Of a DNA stretch of 64,000 nucleotides, positions 33,619-43,339 are shown piece by piece. A program made the translations under genes and the position numbers. The DNA lies in assembly GCF_009725205.1 (NCBI RefSeq), contig NZ_WNZY01000002.1, positions 248,001 through 312,000 of the forward strand, in the 5' to 3' direction. The notes under the pieces were generated by a model. That model ran no database searches, was not told the DNA's origin, and saw only the letters and a program-made list of their open reading frames with translations. Every line of letters begins with the position of its first letter. Position 1 is the stretch's first letter. The DNA comes from Paenibacillus timonensis. Lineage in GTDB: Bacteria > Bacillota > Bacilli > Paenibacillales > Paenibacillaceae.

Positions 33619-34098
33619 ATGTTGAAATTATTCGAGTATAACTGGCAAGTCCGCCGCGATTGGTTTGACTGGTGCGAGACGGTAAGCGAGGAAGAATTGA
33701 TGAAGAAACGCACCGGAGGACTCGGACGCATCCTTCCTACGTTGTATCATATTGTGGCCGTCGAATATGGGTGGATCGTTGGTGGCATCCAAGAGAGAAC
33801 GGTCAATCTCCCTCCTTTCGAGGAAGTGGCCAGCTTAGCTGAGGTCAAGGCTTTTTCCGACCGTTGTCACGGGGAGCTTGCGCCATTTATTTATGATTGG
33901 AAGGATAGTTTGGAAGATCGCGTGATGATCGATATCACGGATGAGGGAGAGCGGGAAGCCCATACTTACGGTGAAGTCTTGCGGCACGTGATCGCCCACG
34001 AGATCCACCATATCGGCCAATTATCCGTATGGTCACGAGAAATCGGTAAGAAGCCGGTAACGGCCAATTTGATAGGCAGGGGGTTATTCCCCGGATGA
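33619..34098 (+). CDS. DinB/YfiT-like metal-binding protein
   Basis: A 159-residue four-helix-bundle protein. The conserved metal-ligand histidines are visible: ILPTLYHIVAVEYGWI (first His) and VIAHEIHHIGQLSVW (the H-x-x-x-H pair). GGAGG upstream supports the ATG at 33619. Members bind zinc or nickel; some act as thiol-dependent S-transferases. Monocistronic, with a terminator. Confidence 0.88.
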   Translation: MLKLFEYNWQVRRDWFDWCETVSEEELMKKRTGGLGRILPTLYHIVAVEYGWIVGGIQERTVNLPPFEEVASLAEVKAFSDRCHGELAPFIYDWKDSLEDRVMIDITDEGEREAHTYGEVLRHVIAHEIHHIGQLSVWSREIGKKPVTANLIGRGLFPG

Positions 34099-34178
34099 GT
34101 AAACCCTATAAATTTTCACGAATTGGTGTGAGGACCCGGTCGATGAATATAAGGATGAGTTTGGAAGATGACGGGATC

Positions 34179-34236
34179 AGATCAGTCCGGCCTTGGATTC
34201 ATTTTCAACGGCCGGGTTGGGACTGATCTTGTTTTA
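34179..34236 (+). terminator. Terminator after the DinB-like gene
   Basis: AGATCAGTCC (34179-34188) pairs with GGACTGATCT (34220-34229), enclosing a second CGGCC/GGCCG stem, followed by TGTTTTAT. The gap from 34099 to 34399 otherwise holds a T-rich stretch and a TATAAT at 34324. Confidence 0.75.
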
Positions 34237-34323
34237 TTCAAACCCGAGTTTACCCTATTAGTTTTAGTTTTTTTTCTAGATGACCGCTATCAACGTTCGA
34301 CAAATTCTCTAGGCGTCGCTATG

Positions 34324-34329
34324 TATAAT
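34324..34329 (+). promoter_or_regulatory. Possible -10 element ahead of the second sugar locus
   Basis: TATAAT at 34324-34329, 70 bases upstream of the next ATG, with TCGACA 21 bases further upstream; the spacing is long, so this is only a candidate. Confidence 0.35.
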
Positions 34330-34399
34330 TTGGTTTATAGGAGAGGGATTAACGGGTCTGATCGGATATGCAAGCTAGATTGAGGGGAGTAGGAGGGAC

Positions 34400-35935
34400 A
34401 TGGACACAATGAGAATACGATCTATTCTGCTCCGGAGGAACGAGCGGTTGCTGCTATTATTGACATTGATTATGGGAATTGCCACGGAGCTCACGGGATG
34501 CAGCCTACCCGGACAAGCCGAGGACCTGCCTACTGGAGGCGATCAGCGTTCTCGTCCCCAGGTCAGCATCGTCATCTCCGATCTGGGCATGACTTTTCCC
34601 GAGGGCATGGATGAGAACGACAACCGTTATTTGAATTATATTGAAGAGCAGACCGGCCTGGACATTCAGGTCAACACGCCCCCCACCGAGGTCTATGACG
34701 AAAAACTGGACGTCATTATGTCCTCGGGGAACCTCCCCGACATGCTGCACGCCTATGAGCCCGTATGGTTTGACAATTATGTCAAACAGGGGGCACTGTT
34801 ACCCTTGGATGATCTGATCGACCGGTACGGCCCTCACCTGAAAGAGAAAATTCCTCCCGAAGTATGGGATAGAGTCAAATACGGCGGCAAAATTTATGCC
34901 GTGCCTAGCTTAAACGAAGTGACCGGCATCGAGTTGATGTATGCGCGAAAAGATTGGCTGGACCGGCTGGGTCTAGACCCTCCGGAAACGCTGGACGATT
35001 ATTACAAAGTCATTCAAGCCTTCACCCGGGATGACCCGGACGGCAATGGCTTGCAGGACACCGTGGGTTTGACGTTCACGGCCGAGCTTGGACGCTCCTC
35101 TCCGTTCTTCGGCGCCTACGGTACGCAACTGGACACCTGGTTTGAACGTGACGGTCATTTGGTTTACGGAAATATTCTGCCAGAAACGAAAGAAGCGCTT
35201 GGCTTTCTAGCCCGGTTGTACCAAGAAGGGCTGCTGGAACGAGAGTTTCCGTTAAACCTTCAGACAAACTTGTTCGAGAAGGTCGAGAACGGGAAAGTGG
35301 GGTTATTCTCAGCAACCTGGTACGATACGCGTGGACCGATCGCTGCCAATATGAAACGGGACCCGGACGCTCGTTGGATTCCATTGGAATATCCTACGGG
35401 ACCCAAAGGGGACAAAGGCGTAAACGGCATTGATCTCATTCGCGGCTATAACGTGATCCCGGCGAATTCCCCGCATGCAGTTGAAGTGATTCAATTGCTG
35501 GATTTTATCGCGAGTGACTATAAGACATTGAAGCTCGGTTTTGAAAATGAAATTTGGCGGCGGGAAGGAGATCGGATCGTTACGGATTTCGCCTTGCATG
35601 ACGAGAGCCTGTACCGGGGGATTTATCAGTCCTTGGTGGACGTTCCCGACGAAACGTTATTTAAGCAGCGCCTCGACTCGCTTGGCGATTTTAACCTATA
35701 TAACAATATCCAAACCGTTCACCGCAATATTATGGCTAACGCATTTTACGGGATTCCGACGCCGGCGATGGGGAAATACAGCAAGAACCTGACTCGATTG
35801 GAGGACGTATTTGTCAAAATTATTTTAGGGATCGAACCCCTGGATGCGTTCGATCAATATGTCGAGAGATGGAAAGCGGATGGAGGGAGTGAAATAACGA
35901 AAGAAGTCAATCGCTGGTACGAAAGCAGGAAGTAA
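34400..35935 (+). CDS. Extracellular solute-binding lipoprotein (LplA-like), upstream of the two-component system
   Basis: A 511-residue lipoprotein with a basic start, hydrophobic segment and lipobox ELTGC. The body is LplA-like: GGKIYAVPSLNEVTGIELMYARKDWLDRLGL, then MIHTYPTGPKGDKG-style loop (YPTGPKGDKGVNG). It lies 33 bases before a sensor kinase and far from its permeases. Such proteins can be ligand receptors that report to an adjacent kinase. It might bind a polysaccharide fragment and either feed the transporter or signal; the second role is inference. Confidence 0.88.
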   Translation: MDTMRIRSILLRRNERLLLLLTLIMGIATELTGCSLPGQAEDLPTGGDQRSRPQVSIVISDLGMTFPEGMDENDNRYLNYIEEQTGLDIQVNTPPTEVYDEKLDVIMSSGNLPDMLHAYEPVWFDNYVKQGALLPLDDLIDRYGPHLKEKIPPEVWDRVKYGGKIYAVPSLNEVTGIELMYARKDWLDRLGLDPPETLDDYYKVIQAFTRDDPDGNGLQDTVGLTFTAELGRSSPFFGAYGTQLDTWFERDGHLVYGNILPETKEALGFLARLYQEGLLEREFPLNLQTNLFEKVENGKVGLFSATWYDTRGPIAANMKRDPDARWIPLEYPTGPKGDKGVNGIDLIRGYNVIPANSPHAVEVIQLLDFIASDYKTLKLGFENEIWRREGDRIVTDFALHDESLYRGIYQSLVDVPDETLFKQRLDSLGDFNLYNNIQTVHRNIMANAFYGIPTPAMGKYSKNLTRLEDVFVKIILGIEPLDAFDQYVERWKADGGSEITKEVNRWYESRK

Positions 35936-35968
35936 TCGCGGAGCCGCACCGCTTGGAGGAGGAGTACG

Positions 35969-37759
35969 GTGATTCGATGGATCAAGAACCGTTTTTCGCA
36001 CCATATTCAATTCCGGCTGACCGGATATTTTATACTCATCTTGCTTCCGTTGGTCCTGATTAGTCTGTTTGCGGTGGAGAGATCGCGGGATATCCTTTAT
36101 AACCAGGCGGTGCATCGGACCGAAACGGCCCTTTCCTCGGCGATGAACCACTTGGACCTGGTCTTCCAGAACGTTGAGGAGATTTCGACGCTGATCGCCG
36201 GGGACCCCGCCATGAATGCACTGCTGAACGAGAACGGCAGCGATTTCTCGCCGCAATCGATCATGGCTTTCTCTTATATTTTGGAACAACTGTCGAACTC
36301 CGTTTCGGTTAACCGATATATCTCACAAATTTCCGTCTATCATCCCGCCTCAGGGATGCTGATTTCCACCCATTACGGAGGCAAACAACTGGCAGGGGAC
36401 GCCCAGAAGGAATGGTTCGTGGAGACCGCCCGCCATAACGGGACAGGCATCTCTTATGTGAAGTCGGACTATGCGGTTACGGGCGGGGTGACTTTTGGGC
36501 AATTGACGAACACCGACAGCATCTCGCTTCTGCGGGCGATGGATTTGTACAACAGCGATCGGCAAGCGAATCTGCTCGTCGTGTCGTTCAGTAAGAATAA
36601 ATTGTTGAATATTATCAAAACCTTGCTGCCTTCGGAAAACAGCCGAATCGCATTATCAAATGAACAGGGGGAAGTGCTGCTTGAGGTTGGCAAACCATCG
36701 CCCCCCCATCTTCCGGATCAGGATATGACCGTTACGATGGATTCCTCCTATTCGACCTGGCGACTGACCATGGTCCAGCCCAAAAGCGAGCTGTATCAAG
36801 AGACCGATCAATTGCGCCTGTTTACCTTTGCTATTATCGGGCTGAGCCTGATTCTTGCCTTCACCGTATCCTGGGTCGTGTATAGCGGAATCGCTTCTCC
36901 CGTACTGAAATTGGCCAAGGGGATGAGACGACTCGGCAACGGGGAACTGGGGATCCATGTCACTACGAATCGGAAGGACGAGTTTGGATTTTTGATCCAA
37001 TCCTTTAATCGCATGGCCATGGTGCAGAAACACCTGATCGAGGATCATTATGAGCAGCAGTTGCGCCTGAAAACGACGGAGCTCCGCTTTCTGCAATCCC
37101 AGATCAACCCGCATTTTTTGTATAACACGCTGGATTCGATCTACTGGATGGCCAAAAATTACGATGCAGAGGAAATCAGCGAGATGGTGATGAACCTCTC
37201 CAGCTTCTTCCGGCTCAGCCTAAACAAGGGTCGGCAGGTGTTCACAATCGAAGAGAGCATCGTCCACTTGAATTATTATTTGCGTATCCAGCAGCTTCGT
37301 TTCATGGACAATTTCCGTGTGGATTATCGGATATCGGAGCGGAGCAAGCGGATTCCGTTGTTAAAGCTGCTGCTTCAGCCGATCGTGGAGAATGCGATTA
37401 TCCATGGCATGGAGGGGAAAGAATCGGACGGTTGTCTGGTCATCTCCAGTTGGGTTGAACAGGAGCGGACGTTGTTTATCCACGTGGAGGACAACGGCCC
37501 GGGAATGAAGGAAGAGCGGCTCCATTATATCCAGCAGGAGCTGGACCATATGGATCCCCGCAAGGTTTCCGCCTATTTGCAGGAAGAAGAGCAGGCGAAG
37601 GATTTGTTTGGCCTGCGCAATGTGCTGAGCAGAATGAAATTGTATTACGGACCGGAAGCGAGGTTGACGGTTCAGAGCGTATGGGGAGAAGGAACAGCTG
37701 TTTTGTTATCCATTCCATGGGAGGGGGAACGGGATGAATCTGATGATTGTGGAAGATGA
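35969..37759 (+). CDS. YesM-type sensor histidine kinase
   Basis: A 596-residue membrane kinase, GTG start with GGAGGAGGAG upstream. Transmembrane segment 1 near residues 15-33 and a second near 285-305 enclose a large extracytoplasmic sensor domain. After a HAMP linker comes RFLQSQINPHFLYNTLDSIYWM, in which the His of NPHF is the phosphorylation site of the YesM (His_kinase) family. The ATPase region has LLQPIVENAIIHG and VEDNGPGM. Its operon partner is the AraC-type regulator, overlapping by 26 bases. It probably senses an oligosaccharide. Confidence 0.93.
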   Translation: MIRWIKNRFSHHIQFRLTGYFILILLPLVLISLFAVERSRDILYNQAVHRTETALSSAMNHLDLVFQNVEEISTLIAGDPAMNALLNENGSDFSPQSIMAFSYILEQLSNSVSVNRYISQISVYHPASGMLISTHYGGKQLAGDAQKEWFVETARHNGTGISYVKSDYAVTGGVTFGQLTNTDSISLLRAMDLYNSDRQANLLVVSFSKNKLLNIIKTLLPSENSRIALSNEQGEVLLEVGKPSPPHLPDQDMTVTMDSSYSTWRLTMVQPKSELYQETDQLRLFTFAIIGLSLILAFTVSWVVYSGIASPVLKLAKGMRRLGNGELGIHVTTNRKDEFGFLIQSFNRMAMVQKHLIEDHYEQQLRLKTTELRFLQSQINPHFLYNTLDSIYWMAKNYDAEEISEMVMNLSSFFRLSLNKGRQVFTIEESIVHLNYYLRIQQLRFMDNFRVDYRISERSKRIPLLKLLLQPIVENAIIHGMEGKESDGCLVISSWVEQERTLFIHVEDNGPGMKEERLHYIQQELDHMDPRKVSAYLQEEEQAKDLFGLRNVLSRMKLYYGPEARLTVQSVWGEGTAVLLSIPWEGERDESDDCGR

Positions 37760-39329
37760 GCCCCGGCTGCGCCAGGCGCTTGCCTATAATATCTTGTGGG
37801 AGTCACACGGAATCGATATGATCGGCACGGCGGCAAACGGACTGGATGCGTTGAAGCTCATGGAACGGAAGAAGCCGGATCTGATGCTGATCGACGTACA
37901 AATGCCGGGGATGGACGGACTGACTCTGCTGCGCGAGCTTAAAGAGCGTGGATTGCTCACGAAGTTGATGAAAATCATTATTTTGAGCGGACACGACAAT
38001 TTCGAATTTGCCCAAACTGCGCTGAAGCATGGGGTTTCACGATATTTGCTGAAGCCCGCAGGCGAGGAAGAAATTTTGGAAGCCGTGCTGGAAGCCCGGC
38101 GACAGCTGCAGCACGAGTTAGAACAATGGCGGCACCAGGCGGCGTTAGAGAAGCAGTGGTTGTCCAACCTGCCACATTTGCAAAATCTGTTCTTCCTTCA
38201 GTGGGCCGGCGGCAAGGTTGGACACGGGGAGATCCTGAGCAAATGCATGGATTTGCAAATCCCGCTGCGGCAAGAGGATCGTATCGCGGTTGCCGTGATG
38301 GAACTGGACCCATCTCCAGAGGAGGGGGAGAAGGCGGAGATTCAGAAGTTTACGTTGCAAATTCTGGCCAAAGAACTGTTACCCCCTCCGACCTGGTGGA
38401 TCGCGACCGACTCGGACATGAATCTGATGATGGTGTTCGTGGTTGGGCCAGAGACCGAGGTGAGCGAGGCGATGCTACGGATGAATGCGGACTTGTCCCA
38501 GCTGCTCTCCCGGATTAAAGAAGTGCTGCATCGAACTGCCAGCGCTGGCATTAGCGCAGGGGCGGGCCCACTAGAGCACCTGGTTTCGTTATACCGGCAG
38601 GCTAGCCATGCCCTGCAGGAGCGGGTCGTGTACGGGCATGATCTTATCATCCCGTATCGGGAAACAGCTAGGGAGTACGCTCGGCCCTTCGCGATCCAAC
38701 CCAATCTGGAGAAGGAGTTAGAGATTGCGATGGAGACCGCGGACGAGGCCAAAGCCATGGAAGCCCTGCAAGGGATATGGGATGAACAGGTTACCAAGAT
38801 GGAGACTTCGGACGAGTTTCATGAGTCGGTGTTCTTTGTGCATGGCCTGTTTACCCGTATGATTCAAAAGCGGGGCTGGACGATCAAACAGGTGCTTGGT
38901 GATGATGCGAGGTATATCCAGAACATGAGCTTACTGAGCACTCAAACGCAGACCTGGGCGCATATGACGAGAATCGTTAACCGGATTGTGGTCTACGTGA
39001 AGGAGCAACGCAAAGCGAACAGCCATCAGGTGGTGAAGGAGATTCTGCGGTTGTTGAATGAGGAAATGGATCAGGAATTAACCCTGCACACGGTGGCAGA
39101 CCGCATGTATATCAATTCCTCTTACTTAAGCCGGTTGTTCAAGCAGGAGATGGGGGTCGCCTTCTCAGATTACGTGCTCGAACGCAAAATGGAGCGGGCT
39201 AAATCACTGCTGCAGGAAGGACATAAGGTGTACGACGCTGCTCGTTCGGTGGGTTACCGGGATGTGAGTTACTTTACCAAGGTTTTCCGCAAGTATTGGG
39301 GGGTAAATCCTGGGGAGTGTAAGGGTTAG
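37734..39329 (+). CDS. YesN-type response regulator with AraC DNA-binding domain
   Basis: A 531-residue regulator. The N-terminal receiver has Asp54 in LMLIDVQMPGMDG and the conserved Lys in RYLLKPAGEEE. The middle is a linker domain of the YesN type. The last 100 residues are an AraC/XylS helix-turn-helix pair (LHTVADRMYINSSYLSRLFKQEMG, then YDAARSVGYRDVSYFTKVFRKYWG). It should activate the transporter and surface-protein genes downstream. The ATG overlaps the end of the kinase gene. Confidence 0.93.
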   Translation: MNLMIVEDEPRLRQALAYNILWESHGIDMIGTAANGLDALKLMERKKPDLMLIDVQMPGMDGLTLLRELKERGLLTKLMKIIILSGHDNFEFAQTALKHGVSRYLLKPAGEEEILEAVLEARRQLQHELEQWRHQAALEKQWLSNLPHLQNLFFLQWAGGKVGHGEILSKCMDLQIPLRQEDRIAVAVMELDPSPEEGEKAEIQKFTLQILAKELLPPPTWWIATDSDMNLMMVFVVGPETEVSEAMLRMNADLSQLLSRIKEVLHRTASAGISAGAGPLEHLVSLYRQASHALQERVVYGHDLIIPYRETAREYARPFAIQPNLEKELEIAMETADEAKAMEALQGIWDEQVTKMETSDEFHESVFFVHGLFTRMIQKRGWTIKQVLGDDARYIQNMSLLSTQTQTWAHMTRIVNRIVVYVKEQRKANSHQVVKEILRLLNEEMDQELTLHTVADRMYINSSYLSRLFKQEMGVAFSDYVLERKMERAKSLLQEGHKVYDAARSVGYRDVSYFTKVFRKYWGVNPGECKG

Positions 39330-39336
39330 CGAACTT

Positions 39337-39522
39337 TAACGCTTGTGAGCAACGCTATTTGGGTCTTTATGGCGTGGTTGTCAATCTAACGCAGATCAGA
39401 AAGCTTATTTGTCGGTTTTCTGCGGAAAAGGAGCTGTTTTCCCACGTATAAGCTCTCTGGCAAGCGTTAGAATGGGAAATCTCTCTATTTTCTCGAAATA
39501 AGCACCAGGGCAAGCGTTAACG
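39337..39522. repeat. Intergenic repeat block A (Paenibacillus-type ~50-base units)
   Basis: The block begins TAACGC and has ACGCTATTTGG, GTTAGAATGGGAAAT and ends CAAGCGTTAACG. It aligns over its whole length, without large gaps, with block B at 51898-52081. Both contain direct units near the left half and inverted copies (taacg... / ...cgtta) in the right half at about 50-base spacing. No coding frame. The 437-base gap between the regulator and permease holds this block, the terminator at 39615, and unremarkable sequence. Confidence 0.75.
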
Positions 39523-39614
39523 AGATTTGAGCTCGGAGCCTACAGTGCACATTCATGTTTAACCTTCATCGTACTCCCCATGTCGATTGATCGGATTATA
39601 AACTCCACATCAAT

Positions 39615-39638
39615 AGAAGCCGCAAGGCTTCTTTTTTT
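39615..39638 (+). terminator. Terminator downstream of the yesN-type gene
   Basis: AGAAGCC / GGCTTCT arms (GCAA loop) followed by seven T. Confidence 0.88.
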
Positions 39639-39766
39639 ACCCCTTCATTAGGTTGATAAACCATCATATTACCACAAATAGTAATTGCTCTCGCCTACTC
39701 AGCCCACCCGTTCCAAATTTACAATGTTATCACAAGTGGACGAATACAGGGGAAGGGGGCAAGCGG

Positions 39767-40735
39767 ATGCAATTGAATATCGGGCCCGGGCCCGAATCGG
39801 CCAGGACGATCAAGCCCAAACGCGGCTATTGGAGCCGGCTGGGGCACGACATTTGGAAGGAATGGGATCTCTATTTGCTGCTCGTGCCGGGGATATTGTT
39901 TGTTTTGCTGTTCAAGTATACGCCGATGTACGGAATAAGTATTGCCTTCAAGGATTTCAACATTTTCAGCGGGTTTGCGGACAGCCCTTGGGTCGGCTGG
40001 AAGCATTTCGAGAAGCTGTTTACGTCGCCGGACTTTGCCCAAGTGTTCAAAAATACGGTGATTATCAGTTTTCTTAAAATTGTAATTCTGTTTCCTTTAC
40101 CCATCGTCATTGCTCTCATGTTAAATGAGATGCGAAACATGATCTTTAAGCGGACGGTGCAAACGGTAATTTATCTCCCGCATTTCCTGTCCTGGGTCAT
40201 CGTTGGCGGATTATTTATGGATCTCTTGTCGACGAACGGTGGGATGGTCAATAAGGCACTGGCCTCGATGGGGATGGAGCCGATTGCTTTCTTTCTCGAT
40301 AATAGCGTATTTCGAAGCGTGCTGATCACTTCGGCGGGTTGGAAGGAGACCGGCTGGAGCACCATTGTCTACCTGGCTGCGTTCACCACGATTGATCCGA
40401 TGCTCTATGAAGCGGCGAAAATGGATGGAGCCGGCCGATGGAAGCAGCTCTGGCATATTACTTTGCCGGGGATCGCGCCGATTATCGTCCTGATGTTTAT
40501 TTTGCGGCTCGGCAGCGTACTGGAAGCCGGAACCGAACAAATTCTGGTAATGTACAATCCTGTGGTCTATCAGGTTTCCGATGTCATCGGCACGTATGTG
40601 TACCGCAGAGGGCTTGGCAGTCAGGATTACAGTTTCTCAACGGCGGTAGGGCTCTTTGAGGCGGTCATCTCCTTTACGCTGGTGATTGCCGGGAACGCAG
40701 CCAGCCGCAAATATTTGCAGCGCGGGATTTGGTAA
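39767..40735 (+). CDS. Sugar ABC transporter permease, LplB-like
   Basis: A 322-residue membrane protein of the LplB/YtcP partner group. It has six predicted segments and the EAA-type loop AAFTTIDPMLYEAAKMDGAGRWKQLWHITLPGI. The ATG at 39767 follows GGAAGGGGG; a frame opening at 39653 has no comparable ribosome binding site. The next permease starts 18 bases later. Confidence 0.93.
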   Translation: MQLNIGPGPESARTIKPKRGYWSRLGHDIWKEWDLYLLLVPGILFVLLFKYTPMYGISIAFKDFNIFSGFADSPWVGWKHFEKLFTSPDFAQVFKNTVIISFLKIVILFPLPIVIALMLNEMRNMIFKRTVQTVIYLPHFLSWVIVGGLFMDLLSTNGGMVNKALASMGMEPIAFFLDNSVFRSVLITSAGWKETGWSTIVYLAAFTTIDPMLYEAAKMDGAGRWKQLWHITLPGIAPIIVLMFILRLGSVLEAGTEQILVMYNPVVYQVSDVIGTYVYRRGLGSQDYSFSTAVGLFEAVISFTLVIAGNAASRKYLQRGIW

Positions 40736-40753
40736 GGAAGGGGGAAGGAAGGC

Positions 40754-41671
40754 ATGGAACCGAAACAGGCTTTGGAAGGATTACCAGCGCCAAGGGGGAC
40801 GATGAAAACCTCGTTTTCCGAGAAATGCTTTACGGTTCTCAATTACATCTTCTTTATCTTGTTGGGGCTGACGACGCTGCTGCCTTTCGTTAATTTGCTC
40901 GCCAAGTCCTTAAGCAGCGAGAGCGCCGTGATCTCAGGAAGGGTGGGGTTGCTTCCGGTTGGCCTTCAACTCGAGACTTATCAATATGTGCTCCAAGACT
41001 CCATGTTCCTGAATTCGCTCAAAGTCTCCATCGCCCTCACCGTGATTGGGACAGTTTGCAGTCTGTTCTTGACGACGCTGACGGCTTATCCGTTGTCGAA
41101 GGTTCGGCTGCGCGGCAGGAAGGGGCTCTTGTTGATCTTCGTATTTACCATGTTGTTCAGCGGCGGGTTAATTCCCACTTACCTGCTGATGCAGAACCTG
41201 AATCTGGTTAATTCTTTTCCGGTCCTCTTCCTCCCTGCAATGGTGAACGTGTATAACATGCTGATTATCAAAAATTACTTCGAAGGCCTTCCGGAGGAGC
41301 TGGAAGAATCGGCTAAACTGGATGGCGCTGGGAATATCCGGATCCTGGCGTCGGTGATGCTCCCTTTATCGTTGCCGGTACTTGCCACCATTGGATTATT
41401 TTTTGCCGTGGCGTTCTGGAACGATTATTTCTCCGCCATGATCTACATCAGCGACCCGGCCATCAAGCCGATGCAGCTTTACTTGAAGGAGCTTCTCGTG
41501 TCCTCCAGCGGCGATTTCCTCAAGGATAACGTCGATGCTGCGATTAACACAACACCTCAGTCGATTCAAGCCTCCTCGATTCTTCTTGCAACTACTCCGA
41601 TCCTGCTCGTGTATCCTTTCCTGCAAAAATACTTCGTCAAAGGCGTGCTGGTCGGTTCGATTAAAGGTTGA
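40754..41671 (+). CDS. Sugar ABC transporter permease, LplC/YtcP-like
   Basis: A 305-residue membrane protein with the EAA-type loop LPEELEESAKLDGAGNIRILASVMLPLS and six predicted segments. It pairs with the preceding permease and the binding protein that follows. No ATPase gene is in the operon, so a shared MsmX-type ATPase is expected. Confidence 0.93.
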   Translation: MEPKQALEGLPAPRGTMKTSFSEKCFTVLNYIFFILLGLTTLLPFVNLLAKSLSSESAVISGRVGLLPVGLQLETYQYVLQDSMFLNSLKVSIALTVIGTVCSLFLTTLTAYPLSKVRLRGRKGLLLIFVFTMLFSGGLIPTYLLMQNLNLVNSFPVLFLPAMVNVYNMLIIKNYFEGLPEELEESAKLDGAGNIRILASVMLPLSLPVLATIGLFFAVAFWNDYFSAMIYISDPAIKPMQLYLKELLVSSSGDFLKDNVDAAINTTPQSIQASSILLATTPILLVYPFLQKYFVKGVLVGSIKG

Positions 41672-41775
41672 GTCGGTCGGCTCAGGTCGGCTCTATGAGA
41701 ACAGCTCCTGAAGGAGGTGATGCGCTCGACTTGCAGTGCTACCCCCATAAAAAAAGCTTACTAAGGAGGTTATTC

Positions 41776-43308
41776 ATGATTTTCAAGATGAAAACATCGG
41801 CGGTACTCACCGCCATTCTAGGTTTCGCGTTGGTGTTATCCGGATGCGGCGGAGGAGGCGGAACGTCGGAACCTAATGCGGTTGAGCCTTCGGGCAATAC
41901 AACCAATGCAACCTTGGAAGGAACAAATGGCGGGGACAATTCGGGTAAACCGGACCTGCGGATGATCATGCAATACGGGCTCTTTGATCCGAAAACCGAA
42001 TATGTGGCGAAATACATTGAGGAAAGAACTGGATTCCATGTGAATTATGAATTGCTTCCTGCGGAGAATGCGGATGAGAAACTGAACTTAATGGTGTCCA
42101 GCAAAGAGAATTATGATATCGCCAAGCTGAATGCGGCCCAGTTCTATAATCTGGCTTCAGCGGGTGCGCTCGAACCGATGGATGAGCTACTGGAGGCCCA
42201 TGGGAACTATATCAAACAGTCGATCAAGCCGGAGTCTTTTGCCAGCGCAACGATCGACGGGAAGATCTACGGCATTCCCGAGACCGGGGCAGGCGTGAGC
42301 ATCGGCGAGGAGCTTGTGGTCCGGCAGGATTGGCTGGATGAGTTAGGCCTGTCCATCCCGACGAATCGAGACGAGTTGTACACCGTGCTGAAAACGATCA
42401 AAGAGAAGAAAAATGTCATCCCGCTGACGATGAGCAAGGATTCCATCTACGGGGACATCGCCACAACCTTTGGCGTGTACACGGATTGGAAGGAAGTGGA
42501 CGGCAAGCTGGTGCATCGGGCGGAGCAGCCGGAGATGAAAGAGTACATTGCCTACATGAGCAAATTGTATAAGGAAGGTCTGCTGGATACCGAAACCCCG
42601 CTGAACACCGCCCAGGAATCGATCGAGAAGTTCTCCGGCGGCAATGCGGCCATGTATAAGCTGGCCTGGTGGAATGCGGGATCAACGATCGCTGCGCTCC
42701 AGAAGAACTTCCCCGAAGCCAAAACGTCCATTATCCCTTATCTGAAGGGACCGGATGGGAAAGCGGTTGTTGGCGCAAAGGCGAACACGACCTGGTATAT
42801 CGGCATTCTGAAATCCTCCAAGAATAAAGAAGCGGCGATGGATTTTCTGAACGCAAAGCTGGAGCCGGAGACCTTCAAAGGCATCGCCCTCGGCCAGGAA
42901 GGCGTTCATTATGAAGTGAAGGACGACAAATATTATCCGATTCTCCCGATCTTTAACGATCAGTTAAACAATGCCAGCAGCTTCATGACCGGCGTTGACG
43001 AAGAGAAGTACCCGATCTACTGGCAGGCACGCGTACGGAAAGATCCAGTGCTTCAAGCTCATTTCGAAGCATTCCAGAAAAACGCGGAAGGCTTGATCGT
43101 CGTGGATCCGATGTCTACGGCACCGCCGATCGAAGCCGTATCCAAAAATCTCCTCAAGCTGACGACGTTGCTGGATGATAACGTGCTGCAATTCATTTCG
43201 GGGGCGAAGCCAATCGAGCAATACGATCAATTCCTGGCGCAATGGAGAGCGGAAGGCGGAGCCGACATGGTTGCTGCGGCGAACGAGTGGTTCCAGTCAA
43301 CGAAGTGA
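41776..43308 (+). CDS. Extracellular solute-binding lipoprotein (LplA-like)
   Basis: A 510-residue lipoprotein. The start ATG at 41776 follows TAAGGAGG; the longer frame from 41668 overlaps the permease. The lipobox is LVLSGC, then a Gly/Ser/Asn linker. The body (ELNLMVSSKENYDIAKLNAAQFYNLAS) is LplA-like. It is the probable receptor for the two permeases upstream and is followed 31 bases later by the large SLH protein. Confidence 0.93.
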   Translation: MIFKMKTSAVLTAILGFALVLSGCGGGGGTSEPNAVEPSGNTTNATLEGTNGGDNSGKPDLRMIMQYGLFDPKTEYVAKYIEERTGFHVNYELLPAENADEKLNLMVSSKENYDIAKLNAAQFYNLASAGALEPMDELLEAHGNYIKQSIKPESFASATIDGKIYGIPETGAGVSIGEELVVRQDWLDELGLSIPTNRDELYTVLKTIKEKKNVIPLTMSKDSIYGDIATTFGVYTDWKEVDGKLVHRAEQPEMKEYIAYMSKLYKEGLLDTETPLNTAQESIEKFSGGNAAMYKLAWWNAGSTIAALQKNFPEAKTSIIPYLKGPDGKAVVGAKANTTWYIGILKSSKNKEAAMDFLNAKLEPETFKGIALGQEGVHYEVKDDKYYPILPIFNDQLNNASSFMTGVDEEKYPIYWQARVRKDPVLQAHFEAFQKNAEGLIVVDPMSTAPPIEAVSKNLLKLTTLLDDNVLQFISGAKPIEQYDQFLAQWRAEGGADMVAAANEWFQSTK

Positions 43309-43339
43309 AGACACTCTTTGAATGGAAAGGGGGAAGCGG

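Noticed and set aside
39337..39522. Possible insertion sequence
   Set aside because: No transposase frame or target-site duplication is visible; the block resembles block B at 51898 and is better explained as a noncoding repeat element.
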